A DNA stretch of 31,857 nt from Schoenoplectus triqueter. Lineage: Eukaryota; Streptophyta; Magnoliopsida; Poales; Cyperaceae. How positions within the stretch are numbered: the stretch's first letter is position 1; every line of letters begins with the position of its first letter. Positions 18,167 through 30,072 of the stretch are shown here, in pieces. The translations under genes were made by a program, and so were the position numbers. The stretch covers positions 1 through 31,857 of the forward strand of contig CAXKVV010000717.1 of assembly GCA_964058805.1 (NCBI GenBank), in the 5' to 3' direction. The notes beneath the pieces were generated by a model. The model did not search any database. It was not told the DNA's origin and saw only the letters and a program-made list of their open reading frames with translations.

Positions 18167-20060
18167 AAAGGCTCTCCCGCTGATTGATTTTCTATAAGGT
18201 TATATCTTATGCAAATAAGATGCATATACCCCGTATCAGTTTAATTCTTAGATTTGCAGCTTAAAGTCCAAACCAAATAAAATTGGATTTTCTTGGTTCG
18301 GCTCTGTCGACTAAGAAAGTTAAATTAGATTTAAGCTTTCTTTATGCTTTCTTTACGCTTTCTTTTCGAAAACTTTCGATTGTGTTAAAGTATATCTAAG
18401 AATGTGATGAAGCAATAAAGTACCTAAGTAAGAGCTGTTGATCTCCACACATAAAATATAAGGTGATGTCAAAGAAAGATGGGAAGTGGATACCTTCGGT
18501 ATTCTTTCTGACATGCCCTTTTACGTGTCCTGATAACTGGCCCAAAAGGAACTTTGTCACGTTACCAAATTACTTTTACGCTTTCGAAGCATGGCAAATG
18601 TAACTCTTTTGCTTTTTCGAAAACTTTTAGTTATGAAAAGTATATCTATGAATGTGATGAAGCAATAAAGTACCTGAGTAAGAGCTGTTGATCTCCACAC
18701 CCGAAAGAGATGGTTCTGTCTAGGAAAGATTGAATTTAAAGTGGTCCTCGTGACCCCGATCTTTCCTGGGAGCCCCTTTTACGTGTCCTGATAACTGGCC
18801 GAAAAGGAACTTTGTCACGTTATCAAATTACTTTATCGTACCAGAAGGAATTAACTGTTTTGAAATCATATAAAATGTTTATATGCTTTTTACGGTATAA
18901 ATAAAGAACAAAGATGAAGTTGCAAAATAAAGAATTGAGAACTGATAGTTATATATGTGACTGATTCACATATATATATACAAAATGTTTGTATGAGCAA
19001 GTAAATTAGATTTACTGTTTTGATATGAAATGTATCTTATCATAGATGCAAAGCTACTTCTATTGGATAGATAGTAATTATATACGTGACTGATTCATGT
19101 ATATATACAAAATGTTTGTATGAGCTGGTAAATTGGATTTACCGCTTTGATAATAAATGAGTAAATTAGATTTATCATTTTAAGGAACTGTGAAAGAATG
19201 TTATGTCAAAGAAAGACTGGAAAAGGAACTTTCAATGGTCTTTCTGGCAGACGTCTTTTCACGTGTTCATAAGTCTGTTTAAAGTCAGCTTAATAAACTG
19301 ACTAATTATAAATGTGTAAATTAGATTTATCATTTTAAGGAACCGTGAAAGAATGTTATGTCAAAGAAAGACTGGAAAAGGAACTTTCAATGGTCTTTCT
19401 GGCAGACGTATTTTCACGTGTTCATAAGTCTGTTTAAAGTTAGCTTAATAAACTGACTAATTATAAATGTGTAAATTAGATTTATCATTTTTAAAAAACC
19501 GTGAAGGAAGGTTGTGTCAAAGAAAGACTGGAAAAGGAACTTTCAGTGGTCTTTCTGGCAGACATCTTTTACGTGTTCGTAAGTCTGTTTAAAGTCAGTT
19601 TAACAAACTGACTGCTTATGATGTTAAACCCGAAAAATTAAGTAATATGCCCTACCTACTCTGTCCTCGCATACCATTGTTCATTGGCAGACGTGACCTA
19701 CTCAGTAGGCGTCACCTTTTACCTTTGGTTTTCGAGGGTTATGTCCGACATAACGAATCAAATAGAGTGAGGTTACTTACCAATGATTTCCAAAACAGTT
19801 TTGGGCTTGGGGCAAAGTTTCGTTAAAACATATGATGTTTAGCGAAACCAAGAATCACATAGAGATGTGATTAGCAAAGAGTTGCTTACCTAAGATAATT
19901 AATAAACGAGTTATTCAACGATAACTTGATTATCAATGAAAATAGGGATCTTGGTCCTAACTACAAACGGGAATAGAAAAATTTGTAGTGGGAGTTTTAT
20001 TTGAAATAAGACATTACATGAACAAAGCTAAAAATCTTTACATTTTAAATGTTGTATCAC
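18167..20060 (+). other. Untranslated leader of unit 1, repeat-rich
   Basis: The 1.9 kb between primer site and gag has no coding potential and is built of direct repeats. There is a 250-bp pair (AATGTGATGA at 18401 and 18651), a 129-bp pair (GTGACTGATTCA at 18957 and 19086), and a 155-bp triplication at 19161-19625. Many copies contain a CTTTGTCAC or AAAGAAAGA...TCTTTC pairing, so each unit can fold into a hairpin. Packaging or dimerisation signals usually lie in this interval, but nothing shows which repeat matters. Confidence 0.75.
19161..19625 (+). repeat. Three 155-bp tandem repeats in the leader of unit 1
   Basis: Copies start GTAAATTAGATTTATCATTT at 19161, 19316 and 19471, an exact 155-bp spacing. 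Each contains AAAGAAAGACTGG...GGTCTTTCTGG, an internal inverted match, and a CACGTGTTC or TACGTGTTC motif. The third copy is the most diverged. The corresponding block of unit 2 starts at 26860. Confidence 0.9.
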
Positions 20061-20730
20061 ATGGCTAAAGAAACTCTTACTAATACGTTATGTGCGCTCA
20101 TAATCATACTAAGACATGAGAAACTCGAGTACGTCCTTAAATACACTAATCCTTGCACAGCCTGCAGTAGACTGCACAGCAAATGAAGTCACCATGTACA
20201 ACAAGCACAAAGAACATGAGCTTGATGTACAAAGTTTCTTGGTCAAGAAATTTAAGGTGACTAAATCTCCGCTGAGTCATAAGATGACTGAGGGCAGCTC
20301 TCTTGACACTCACATGCTCCGTATGACGAGCGATGTTGAGCAGTTGGAGAAGCTTAACAGTCCGTTGAGCAAAGAGTTTGTTACGGATGTTATCCTGAAC
20401 TCTCTCCCTCCTAGCTATTCTAATTTCATCAGGAATTATTATATGCTGGGAATGGACAAGAGCTTGCAGGAGCTCAAAGGGATGTTGAGGATCGCTGATG
20501 GGGAGATGAAGAAGAATTCTTCTAACCTCATGATCCAAGAAGGTGGAAATAAGATTAAAAGGACGAAACATAAAGTGACTTCCAAAGTGGCGTTTAAGTA
20601 CAAGAGCAAAGGGAAAATGATTTCTAATCAGAACACTCCCTAGGCAAAAACCTCTTCTACCTCTGACTGCTTTTACTGTCAAAGTAAGGGTCATTGGAAG
20701 AGGACCTGCCCTAAATATCTGGAGATGTAA
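20061..20730 (+). pseudogene. Copia gag, broken (unit 1)
   Basis: Gag would form the particle and bind the RNA. The likely original start is the ATG at 20061 (MAKETL). That frame shifts near 20137, and the rest of gag continues in the frame open from 20116. The core includes VILNSLPPSY and a helical, Lys-rich tail. A TAG at 20641-20643 stops translation before the nucleocapsid zinc knuckle. The knuckle (C-x2-C-x4-H-x4-C, codons 20668-20709, CFYC...H...C) is itself intact in the same frame and ends at TAA 20728-20730. The protease follows in another frame. No full Gag can be made. Confidence 0.85.
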
Positions 20731-20732
20731 GG

Positions 20733-22331
20733 ATGGGAAAGGTTCCCAAGACTTCAACTTCAGGTATTTTTATTGTTGAAGTTAACGTTGTTACCTCTAT
20801 TCATGATTGGGTATTGGATACTGGATCATGTGCTCATATTTGTTCAAATATAGAGACACTAAAGAATAGGAGAAAACTACAAAATAAGGAAATACAACTC
20901 CGAGTTGGAAACGGTGCACAAGTTGCAGCCGTAATAGTCGGAAGTATAGAGTTGTGTTTACCTAGCGGGCTTGTAATGGAACTTGAAAATATATATTTTG
21001 TTCCAAGTATTTCCAGAAACATCATTTCAATCTCATGTTTAGAAATGAATGGTTTCTCTTTTGTTATAAAGGACAATGGTTGTTCTATATATAAAGATGA
21101 GTTATATTATGGATCTTCTTTTATGATGAATGATCTTTATATACTGGAAATAGACAAACCTATATTTAACATCAATAAACGACTCAAAACATCTCATGAA
21201 AGTATGACTTTCATATGGCATTATCGCCTTGGTCATATAAACGAGAAACGCATCAAAAGTTACATGAAGTTGGACTTCTTGATAATTTTAATATTGTGAA
21301 TCTTGTTTACGTGAAAAATGACCAAATTGTCTTTCTCCAAGAAGGGCGAAAGGACAAGTGACTTATTAGCCCTTATACACACAGATGTATGCAGACCAAT
21401 GAGTACTTGTACAAGAAACAGTGATCGCTACTTTATCACATTTATTGATAATTACAGTAGATATGGTTATGTCTACTTGATGAGACATAAGTCTGAATCT
21501 TTTGAAAAGTTCAAAGAATTCAAGACTGAAGTAGAAAATCAACTGAATAAAAGTATTAAGGCCTTACGGTCAGACCGTGGAGGCGAATACTTAAGTTATG
21601 AGTTTATAATGTACTTAAAAGAATGTGGGATAGTCTCACAACTCACACCTCCGGGAATGCCGCAATGGAATGGTGTTTCTGAGAGGAGGAATCAAACTCT
21701 GTTAGACATGGTTTGTTCCATGATGAGTAATACCACACTCCCAAAAATGTTTTGGGGGCACGCACTAGAAACTGCTGCACTAATAATAAATAAGGTTTCA
21801 TCCAAGTCAGTAGAAAAGACTCCATATGAGTTATGGTTTGGTAAGATACCAAATATGTCTTATCTTAAAATTTAGGGTTGCAAGGTATTTGTCAAACGTT
21901 CGACTTCTGACAAACTTGGACCCAAAGCTGATAAATATTTTTTCGTAGGGTATCCTAAGGAAACGAAAGGATATTACTTCTATTATCAGTCCGAGAACAA
22001 GATAATTGTTGCTCGTCATGGTATATTTTTGGAGAAAGAGTTTCTCGCAAAAGGAAGTAGTGGGAGTAATGTAATACTTGAAGAAATTCAAGATACATCA
22101 CACAATACAATATCTGATACTGATCAGATAAACCCACCACTTGATTCTTCGGCTAATGAGCATTTGGAAGAACCAAATCTACAAATAGTTGTGGAAGAAG
22201 TTCTAGTCCCGAGCTCATCTACTTCAACGCAAGTTGAAATAGAACTAAATGCGCATACTGATGTGGATGAAGTTCGACAGCCTGAAGAACAAGTGCTACG
22301 AAGGTCACATAGGACAGTTCGTGCACCTTAA
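20733..22331 (+). pseudogene. Copia protease and integrase, broken (unit 1)
   Basis: The segment starts with an aspartic protease whose DTGS catalytic motif (20817-20828) is intact. The WHYRLGH half of the integrase HHCC zinc finger follows, but a frameshift and TGA codons (21297, 21312) destroy the Cys half. The integrase core keeps all three catalytic acidic residues: Asp codon 21384, Asp 21573 and Glu 21681, with 35 residues between the second and third. TAG 21873-21875 cuts the core from the GCKVF...GYYFY C-terminal part, which runs to TAA 22329-22331. These proteins would mature the particle and insert the cDNA. Here they cannot be made as one chain. Confidence 0.88.
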
Positions 22332-22337
22332 AGGTAC

Positions 22338-23602
22338 ATGGGACTGCATGAAGTCTCAGTATTTGATGCTGAAGATCCTCTGACCTATGCGGAAGCAGTG
22401 GATAGACCCGACTCTGATAAATGGCTGGAGGCCATGAGATCCGAAATACAGTCCATGTATGACAACAAGGTTTGGAACCTGGTTGCACCACTTGTTGGGG
22501 TAAAACCCATAGCTAACAAGTGGGTTTTTTAAAAGAAAAACAGGCATGGATGATAATATGATTATTTACAAAGTACGGCTAGTAGCGAAAGGTTTCAAGC
22601 AAATTCTCGACGTAGATTATGATGAAACTTTTTCGTCCGTAGCTATGTTTAAGTCAATTCGGATGCTCCTAGCAATTATCATATTTCATGATTATGAAAT
22701 ATGGCAAATGGATGTCAAAACCGTCTTCCTAAATGGAAATTTGGAAGAGGACGTGTATATGATACAGCCCATAAGTTTTGAGGATCCAAAGAATGCTGGG
22801 AAGTTATGCAAGCTTCTCAGATCCATTATGGATTGAAGCAAGCATCACGGAGTTGGAATCTTTGATTTGACGAAGAAGTCAAACAGTTTGACTTCGTCAG
22901 ATGCAAAGAAGAACATTGTGTATACAGGAAAACTAGTGGGAGTGTCATCGCTATTTTAACCCTCTATGTGGACGATATACTCTTAATGGGAAATAATATT
23001 CCCCTATTGCAATCAGCCAAATCTTCATTAAAGAAAGTGTTCTCAATGAAAGATTTGGGCGAGACTGTCTATATACTAGGCATAAAGATCTATAGAGATA
23101 GATCTAAGAGACTTATTGGATTAAGTCAAAGTACATACATTGATAAAGTGCTGAATCGGTTCAGCACGTAGAATTCTAAGAAAAGATTTCTGCCAATGAA
23201 TCATGGTGCACAGCTTAGCAAGACTCAGTGTCCTTTGACAACTGATGAGCAAAACATAATGAGTAGAGTACCATATGCTTCGGCTATTGGCTCTATCATG
23301 TACGCCATGTTGTGCACTCGCCCTGATGTCTCGTACGCTTGGAGTGTGACGAGTAGATATCAGGTTAATCCATACTAGGAGCACTGGAATGCTGCAAAGA
23401 ATATCTTTAAGTACTTAAGAAGAACTAAGGATATGTTTCTCATCTACGGTGCTGACTTGGAGCTCGTGGTAAGTGATTACACAGACGTTATCACCTCATA
23501 TGAAAAATCATAAATAGAGGCGACGTAAAGATTTGTAAAATTGACACCGTCGGCAACACAGCTGATCCACTTGTAAGATCTCTACCTCAGGCCAAGCACT
23601 AG
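22338..23602 (+). pseudogene. Copia reverse transcriptase with RNase H mostly deleted (unit 1)
   Basis: The reverse transcriptase N-part ends at TAA 22530-22532. The next part (22546-22836, with QMDVKTVFLNG containing a catalytic Asp) is in another frame. The palm motif YVDD (22965-22976) is in a third segment after a further shift near 22826-22830. TAG codons follow at 23169 and 23376. RNase H keeps only its first conserved Asp region (SDYTD, about 23473-23487). The sequence then jumps to the GDVKICK and ADPL tail near 23518-23602, so the core with the other catalytic residues is missing. The element is therefore non-autonomous even apart from its stop codons. Confidence 0.87.
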
Positions 23603-23741
23603 TTGCACATATCTTCTATGGGTTTGAGACACATAGGAGATTGGCTGTGAGATTTTCCTTTAAATCTGAGAGATTTATAGAATAAAGAGATTTGTATAAG
23701 GCATGGCTCAATATGATTGACTCCAAGCTTAAGTGGGAGAT
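23603..23741 (+). other. Unit 1 region between pol and LTR, with polypurine tract
   Basis: There is no coding sequence beyond decayed pol tail. The polypurine tract AAGTGGGAGA at 23731-23740 lies one base before the next LTR and would prime plus-strand synthesis. It confirms the 23742 boundary. Confidence 0.85.
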
Positions 23742-25036
23742 TGTTAGTTTGTAATAATCTTGAAGTCAATAATACGATAAATTTGTTATATAAAGCTTTG
23801 TTCATGAATTGGATATTTAAACGATATTTTGTTTCCTTGAGTATTATTGAATTTATGAATCATTCCGAGTTCATGACTGGAATTGTGAAACTTCATAATA
23901 TAGAATATACTCTTAAAAGTCACTAACCAAGGTAATTAGCAGGAACACTAATTAACCGTTATCAGGTTAGTATGTGGATTAAATGATGGTCAAGTTTTAC
24001 AGACCATAGACAAAGAGTTGTCATTTTAATCACATAAATAGATGTTCAAGGAACATCGTATTTGATAGACCCCGAATGAAACATTAAATGGAATTGTGTT
24101 CGTGTCATTAATGTTTTCGTTCAGTATTAAATTCTAAAGTATGAGGTATTCATCTTTCTTACATAGGATATGTATGTGTGTGATTTCTACCAAACGTTAT
24201 CCGTAAAAGGTGGCTATAAAGGTAGCTCTTCGGTATACATAACTTATGCGGAGGAAGAGATGGTTTGCCAAAAGTACTATTGTCCCTCATATTTCTATAT
24301 GAGTTATAGCATCACTGGGCCCCTTGATAGAGTAAGATTATCTGCTAGCAGTATAATTACAAGAGTAATTATATTTGATATTTTACTCAGGATCAAGAAA
24401 AGATTAAGTTTGCAAGGATGACACATACCTACCTTGAAACTGATCTGATAGCTATGAGATAAAAGAATTAAACACAAGTAAATAGTTTACTGGATCATGA
24501 TATTGTACAGTACATCATCATCTGTGCAATTGGATGGTCATAGTGCATTCTGCCAGATGCCTCCTATGATTATAGAAGTTAAAAGGGTTTTAACTCTATT
24601 TACCAACATAACACGGATCCTGTCGGGTCACACCGTATAGGAGTTAATCGGAGAATCTTATTGATTAATTATAAATTGTTTATAATTAATAATAAGATGG
24701 TTATAATTAATTATATATGATATAATTATATTTGTCATAGAGATGACAAGAAGCAAAAATCAGATTGAATTTATAACGTGTTGGACACGTCGTATAAATT
24801 CGCCGAAACAACAACCGAGAAAAATATAATTGTAGATGACAATTATATATATATTTGATTTGGATTTTAAATGTTAATTATGGATTTGAATTATGGGCCA
24901 AAAGCCCATTAATAATTAAAGCCTTAATTAATAATTAAAAGCCCAAAATCAGAAAAGCCCAAAATCCAAAAGCCCAAGGGTATTTCGGTAATTTGGCCAA
25001 AAGCCCAATGGCAAACTTGTAAATTTGGATCTTAGA

Positions 25037-25108
25037 TGACATCATGCATGACATCATATATGACATCATCCATGACATCATATATGACATCATCCATGAC
25101 ATCATCCT
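25037..25108 (+). promoter_or_regulatory. Six-copy 12-bp TGACATCAT array, LTR copy 2
   Basis: This is an exact repeat of the array in LTR copy 1, with TGACATCAT every 12 bp starting at 25037. It lies 83 bp before the TATA box at 25191-25198. If functional, transcription from this LTR would read into unit 2. Confidence 0.7.
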
Positions 25109-25190
25109 CAAGGGTATTTTGGTCTTTTCACTTTGAAACCTCCTTACTATTCACGAGGGCATTTTGGTAATTTGTCAATTCCATTTTTTC

Positions 25191-25198
25191 TATAAATA
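25191..25198 (+). promoter_or_regulatory. TATA box of LTR copy 2
   Basis: TATAAATA in the same context as in copy 1. Because this LTR is internal to the array, it could start unit-2 transcripts or end unit-1 transcripts. Confidence 0.8.
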
Positions 25199-25853
25199 GA
25201 GGGGTAGGGTGAGAGAAAAAGTTCCACCAAATCAGTTATACTTTCTCTCTCCCGGTATACGGTTGTTTCAGAATTCACGGGATCGGTGAATAGTGTTTTT
25301 ACGAAAGTTGCGGTATTTCTGCACATTTGTGAAACAGAATTACTGCGAGTCGTGAATAGTACTATTTCGTCTTTTTCTCGGGTGAATAGTGTTTTTGCGA
25401 AAAACCGCGGTTTACGGTATTTCTGGCAAAAGAAATAAACCGCTCTCTGGTCAGTCCTGGTGGATAACCTACAGAGGCATCAGACGTTTGGTGCTCCGAG
25501 ACAAGCCGATTTTCATTCCAATTGAAATTTGGAAGCGAGGTATAACATCTTATGTTAATCTATTTAATTGTTAAGTAGATTAATATTTTAGAAATCAATC
25601 ATGGAGTAGATCAATAAAGGTTTAAAGAGGTGTGTATCTCTCGGTAATCATCCGACACATCACTTTAACCCTAAGCTTAAGTTAGAAGTAAAATAATATT
25701 TTACCGTCTTTTGTAAAGGATTAAATGTCTGTAACTCTCGGTTATTATCCGACATACTTTAATCCCTAACTTAAGTAGAAGTAAAATTTTTTGTTCTACG
25801 GTCTTTCCGCAGCTTGAGCATTAATGGGATTTGGGCATTCCGAATCCCAACAG

Positions 25854-25865
25854 TGGTATCAGAGC
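25854..25865 (+). other. Primer-binding site, unit 2
   Basis: TGGTATCAGAGC in the same position relative to the LTR as in unit 1, with one G between LTR end and primer site. Confidence 0.93.
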
Positions 25866-27769
25866 AAAGGCTCTCCCGCTGATTGATTTTCTATAAGGTT
25901 ATATCTTATGCAAATAAGATGCATATACCCCGTATCAGTTTAATTCTTAGATTTGCAGCTTAAAGTCCAAACCAAATAAAATTGGATTTTCTTGGTTCGG
26001 CTCTGTCGACTAAGAAAGTTAAATTAGATTTAAGCTTTCTTTATGCTTTCTTTACGCTTTCTTTTCGAAAACTTTCGATTGTGTTAAAGTATATCTAAGA
26101 ATGTGATGAAGCAATAAAGTACCTAAGTAAGAGCTGTTGATCTCCACACATAAAAGATAAGGTGATGTCAAAGAAAGATGGGAAGTGGATACCTTCGGTA
26201 TTCTTTCTGACATGCCCTTTTACGTGTCCTGATAACTGGCCCAAAAGGAACTTTGTCACGTTACCAAATTACTTTTACGCTTTCGAAGCATGGCAAATGT
26301 AACTCTTTTGCTTTTTCGAAAACTTTTAGTTATGAAAAGTATATCTATGAATGTGATGAAGCAATAAAGTACCTGAGTAAGAGCTGTTGATCTCCACACC
26401 CGAAAGAGATGGTTCTGTCTAGGAAAGATTGAATTTAAAGTGGTCCTCGTGACCCCGATCTTTCCTGGGAGCCCCTTTTACGTGTCCTGATAACTGGCCG
26501 AAAAGGAACTTTGTCACGTTATCAAATTACTTTATCGTACCAGAAGGAATTAACTGTTTTGAAATCATATAAAATGTTTATATGCTTTTTACGGTATAAA
26601 TAAAGAACAAAGATGAAGTTGCAAAATAAAGAATTGAGAACTGATAGTTATATATGTGACTGATTCACATATATATATACAAAATGTTTGTATGAGCAAG
26701 TAAATTAGATTTACTGTTTTGATATGAAATGTATCTTATCATAGATGCAAAGCTACTTCTATTGGATAGATAGTAGTTATATACGTGACTGATTCATGTA
26801 TATATACAAAATGTTTGTATGAGCTGGTAAATTGGATTTACCGCTTTGATAATAAATGAGTAAATTAGATTTATCATTTTAAGGAACTGTGAAAGAATGT
26901 TATGTCAAAGAAAGACTGGAAAAGGAACTTTCAATGGTCTTTCTGGCAGACGTCTTTTCACGTGTTCATAAGTCTGTTTAAAGTCAGCTTAATAAACTGA
27001 CTAATTATAAATGTGTAAATTAGATTTATCATTTTAAGGAACCGTGAAAGAATGTTATGTCAAAGAAAGACTGGAAAAGGAACTTTCAATGGTCTTTCTG
27101 GCAGACGTATTTTCACGTGTTCATAAGTCTGTTTAAAGTTAGCTTAATAAACTGACTAATTATAAATGTGTAAATTAGATTTATCATTTTTTAAAAAACC
27201 GTGAAGGAAGGTTGTGTCAAATGAAAGACTGGAAAAGGGAACTTTCAGTGGTCTTTCTGGCAGACATCTTTTACGTGTTCGTAAGTCTGTTTAAAGTCAG
27301 TTTAAACAAACTGACTTGCTCTTATGATGTTAAACCCGAAAAATTAAGTAATATGCCCTACCTACTCTGTCCTCGCATACCATTGTTCATTGGCAGACGT
27401 GACCTACTCAGTAGGCGTCACCTTTTACCTTTGAGTTTTCGAGGGGTTATGTCCGACATAACGAATCAAATAGAGTGAGGTTACTTACCAATGATTTCCA
27501 AAACAGTTTTGGGCTTGGGGCAAAGTTTCGTTAAAACATATGATGTTTAGCGAAACCAAGAATCACATAGAGATGTGATTAGCAAAGAGTTGCTTACCTA
27601 AGATAATTAATAAACGAGTTATTCAACGATAACTTGATTATCAATGAAAATAGGGATCTTGGTCCTAACTACAAACGGGAATAGAAAAATTTGTAGTGGG
27701 AGTTTTATTTGAAATAAGGACATTACATGAACAAAGCTAAAAATCTTTACATTTTAAATGTTGTATCAC
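25866..27769 (+). other. Untranslated leader of unit 2, repeat-rich
   Basis: It matches the unit 1 leader base for base up to about 27186, apart from two substitutions seen by eye (T18457 to G26156 and A19077 to G26776). The 155-bp triplication starts at 26860, 27015 and 27170. From about 27187 onward extra single bases appear, starting with one more T in a T run. An 88-codon open frame at 27212-27478 arises only from these insertions and is not a gene. Confidence 0.8.
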
Positions 27770-28449
27770 ATGGCTAAAGAAACTCTTACTAATACGTTAT
27801 GTGCGCTCATAATCATACTAAGACATGAGAAACTCGAGTACGTCCTTAAATACACTAATCCTTGCACAGCCTTGCAGTAGACTGCACAGCAAATGAAGTT
27901 CACCATGTACAACAAGCACAAAGAACATGAGCTTGATGTACAAAGTTTCTTGGTCAAGAAATTTAAGGTGACTAAATCTCCGCTGAGTCATAAGATGACT
28001 GAGGGCAGCTCTCTTGACACTCACATGCTCCGTATGACGAGCGATTGTTGAGCAGTTGGAGAAGCTTAACAGTCCGTTGAGCAAAGAGTTTGTTACGGAT
28101 GTTATCCTGAACTCTCTCCCTCCTAGCTATTTCTAATTTCATCAGGAATTATTATATGCTGGGAATGGACAAGAGCTTGCAGGAGCTCAAAGGGGATGTT
28201 GAGGATCGCTGATGGGGAGATGAAGAAGAATTCTTCTAACCTCATGATCCAAGAAGGTGGAAATAAGATTAAAAGGACGAAACATAAAGTGACTTCCAAA
28301 AGTGGCGTTTAAGTACAAGAGCAAAGGGAAAATGATTTCTAATCAGAACACTCCCTAGGCAAAAAACCTCTTCTACCTCTGACCTGCTTTTACTGTCAAA
28401 GTAAGGGGTCATTGGAAGAGGACCTGCCCTAAAATATCTGGAGATGTAA
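27770..28449 (+). pseudogene. Copia gag, broken (unit 2)
   Basis: It corresponds to unit 1 gag with the same early frameshift and the same TAG before the zinc knuckle. In addition it carries ten extra single bases (in agccTtgcag, gcgaTtgttg, caaagGggatg and similar places). These chop the frame that is open for 175 codons in unit 1. The knuckle codons (28385-28427) are also disrupted by an inserted G. The extra bases probably reflect sequence error rather than biology. Confidence 0.8.
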
Positions 28450-28451
28450 GG

Positions 28452-30066
28452 ATGGGAAAGGTTCCCAAGACTTCAACTTCAGGTATTTTTATTGTTGAAG
28501 TTAACGTTGTTTACCTCTATTCATGATTGGGTATTGGGATACTGGATCATGTGCTCATATTTGTTCAAATATAGAGACACTAAAGAATAGGAGGAAAACT
28601 ACAAAATAAGGAAATACAACTCCGAGTTGGAAACGGTGCACAAGTTGCAGCCGTAATAGTCGGAGAAGTATAGAGTTGTGTTTACCTAGCGGGCTTGTAA
28701 TGGAACTTGAAAATATATATATTTTGTTCCAAGTATTTCCAGAAACATCATTTCAATCTCATGTTTAGAAATGAATGGTTTCTCTTTTGTTATAAAGGAC
28801 AATGGTTGTTCTATATATAAAAGATGAGTTATATTATGGATCTTCTTTTATGATGAATGATCTTTATATACTGGAAATAGACAAAACCTATATTTAACAT
28901 CAATAAACGACTCAAAACATCTCATGAAAGTATGGACTTTCATATGGCATTATCGCCTTGGGTCATATAAACGAGAAACGCATCAAAAGTTACATGAAGT
29001 TGGACTTCTTGATAATTTTAATATTGTGAATCTTGTTTACGTGAGAAAAATGACCAAATTGTCTTTTCTCCAAGAAGGGCGAAAGGACAAGTGACTTATT
29101 AGCCCTTATACACACAGATGTATGCAGACCAATGAGTACTTGTACAAGAAACAGTGATCGCTACTTTATCACAATTTATTGATAATTACAGTAGATATGG
29201 TTATGTCTACTTGATGAGACATAAGGTCTGAATCTTTTGAAAAGTTCAAAGAATTCAAGACTGAAGTAGAAAATCAACTGAATAAAAGTATTAAGGCCTT
29301 ACGGTCAGACCGTGGAGGCGAATACTTAAGTTATGAGTTTATAATGTACTTAAAAGAATGTGGGATAGTCTCACAACTCACACCTCCGGGAATGCCGCAA
29401 TGGAATGGTGTTTCTGAGAGGAGGAATCAAACTCTGTTAGACATGGTTTGTTCCATGATGAGTAATACCACACTCCCAAAAATGTTTTGGGGGCACGCAC
29501 TAGAAACTGCTGCACTAATAATAAATAAGGTTTCATCCAAGTCAGTAGAAAAGACTCCATATGAGTTATGGTTTGGTAAGATACCAAATATGTCTTATCT
29601 TAAAATTTAGGGTTGCAAGGTATTTGTCAAACGTTCGACTTCTGACAAACTTGGACCCAAAGCTGATAAATATTTTTTCGTAGGGTATCCTAAGGAAACG
29701 AAAGGATATTACTTCTATTATCAGTCCGAGAACAAGATAATTGTTGCTCGTCATGGTATATTTTTGGAGAAAGAGTTTCTCGCAAAAGGAAGTAGTGGGA
29801 GTAATGTAATACTTGAAGAAATTCAAGATACATCACACAATACAATATCTGATACTGATCAGATAAACCCACCACTTGATTCTTCGGCTAATGAGCATTT
29901 GGAAGAACCAAATCTACAAATAGTTGTGGAAGAAGTTCTAGTCCCGAGCTCATCTACTTCAACGCAAGTTGAAATAGAACTAAATGCGCATACTGATGTG
30001 GATGAAGTTCGACAGCCTGAAGAACAAGTGCTACGAAGGTCACATAGGACAGTTCGTGCACCTTAA
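28452..30066 (+). pseudogene. Copia protease and integrase, broken (unit 2)
   Basis: It has the same lesions as unit 1, plus about sixteen extra bases before 29227. One extra G directly precedes the protease Asp-Thr-Gly-Ser codons. Two more fall between the first (29117) and second (29308) catalytic Asp codons of integrase. From 29227 to the end it matches unit 1 without indels: the second Asp, the Glu at 29416, the TAG after YLKI and the TAA at 30064-30066 are all shared. Confidence 0.83.
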
Positions 30067-30072
30067 AGGTAC

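Larger units (their letters stand above)
23742..25852 (+). repeat. Copia LTR, copy 2 (shared middle LTR)
   Basis: It is the same length as copy 1 (2111 bp), and I saw no differences from it by eye. It serves both as the 3' LTR of unit 1 and the 5' LTR of unit 2, since a polypurine tract precedes it and a primer site follows it. The TGACATCAT array is at 25037-25108, the TATA box at 25191-25198, and the U5 stem-loop at 25825-25849. Confidence 0.95.

Noticed and set aside
20146..20757. 203-codon reverse-strand open frame
   Set aside because: It lies opposite the gag pseudogene, which has clear Copia gag motifs and an in-frame zinc knuckle, so the reverse frame is a shadow.
27212..27478. 88-codon open frame in the leader of unit 2
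   Set aside because: It exists only because of extra bases absent from unit 1, so it is most likely a product of sequence error.
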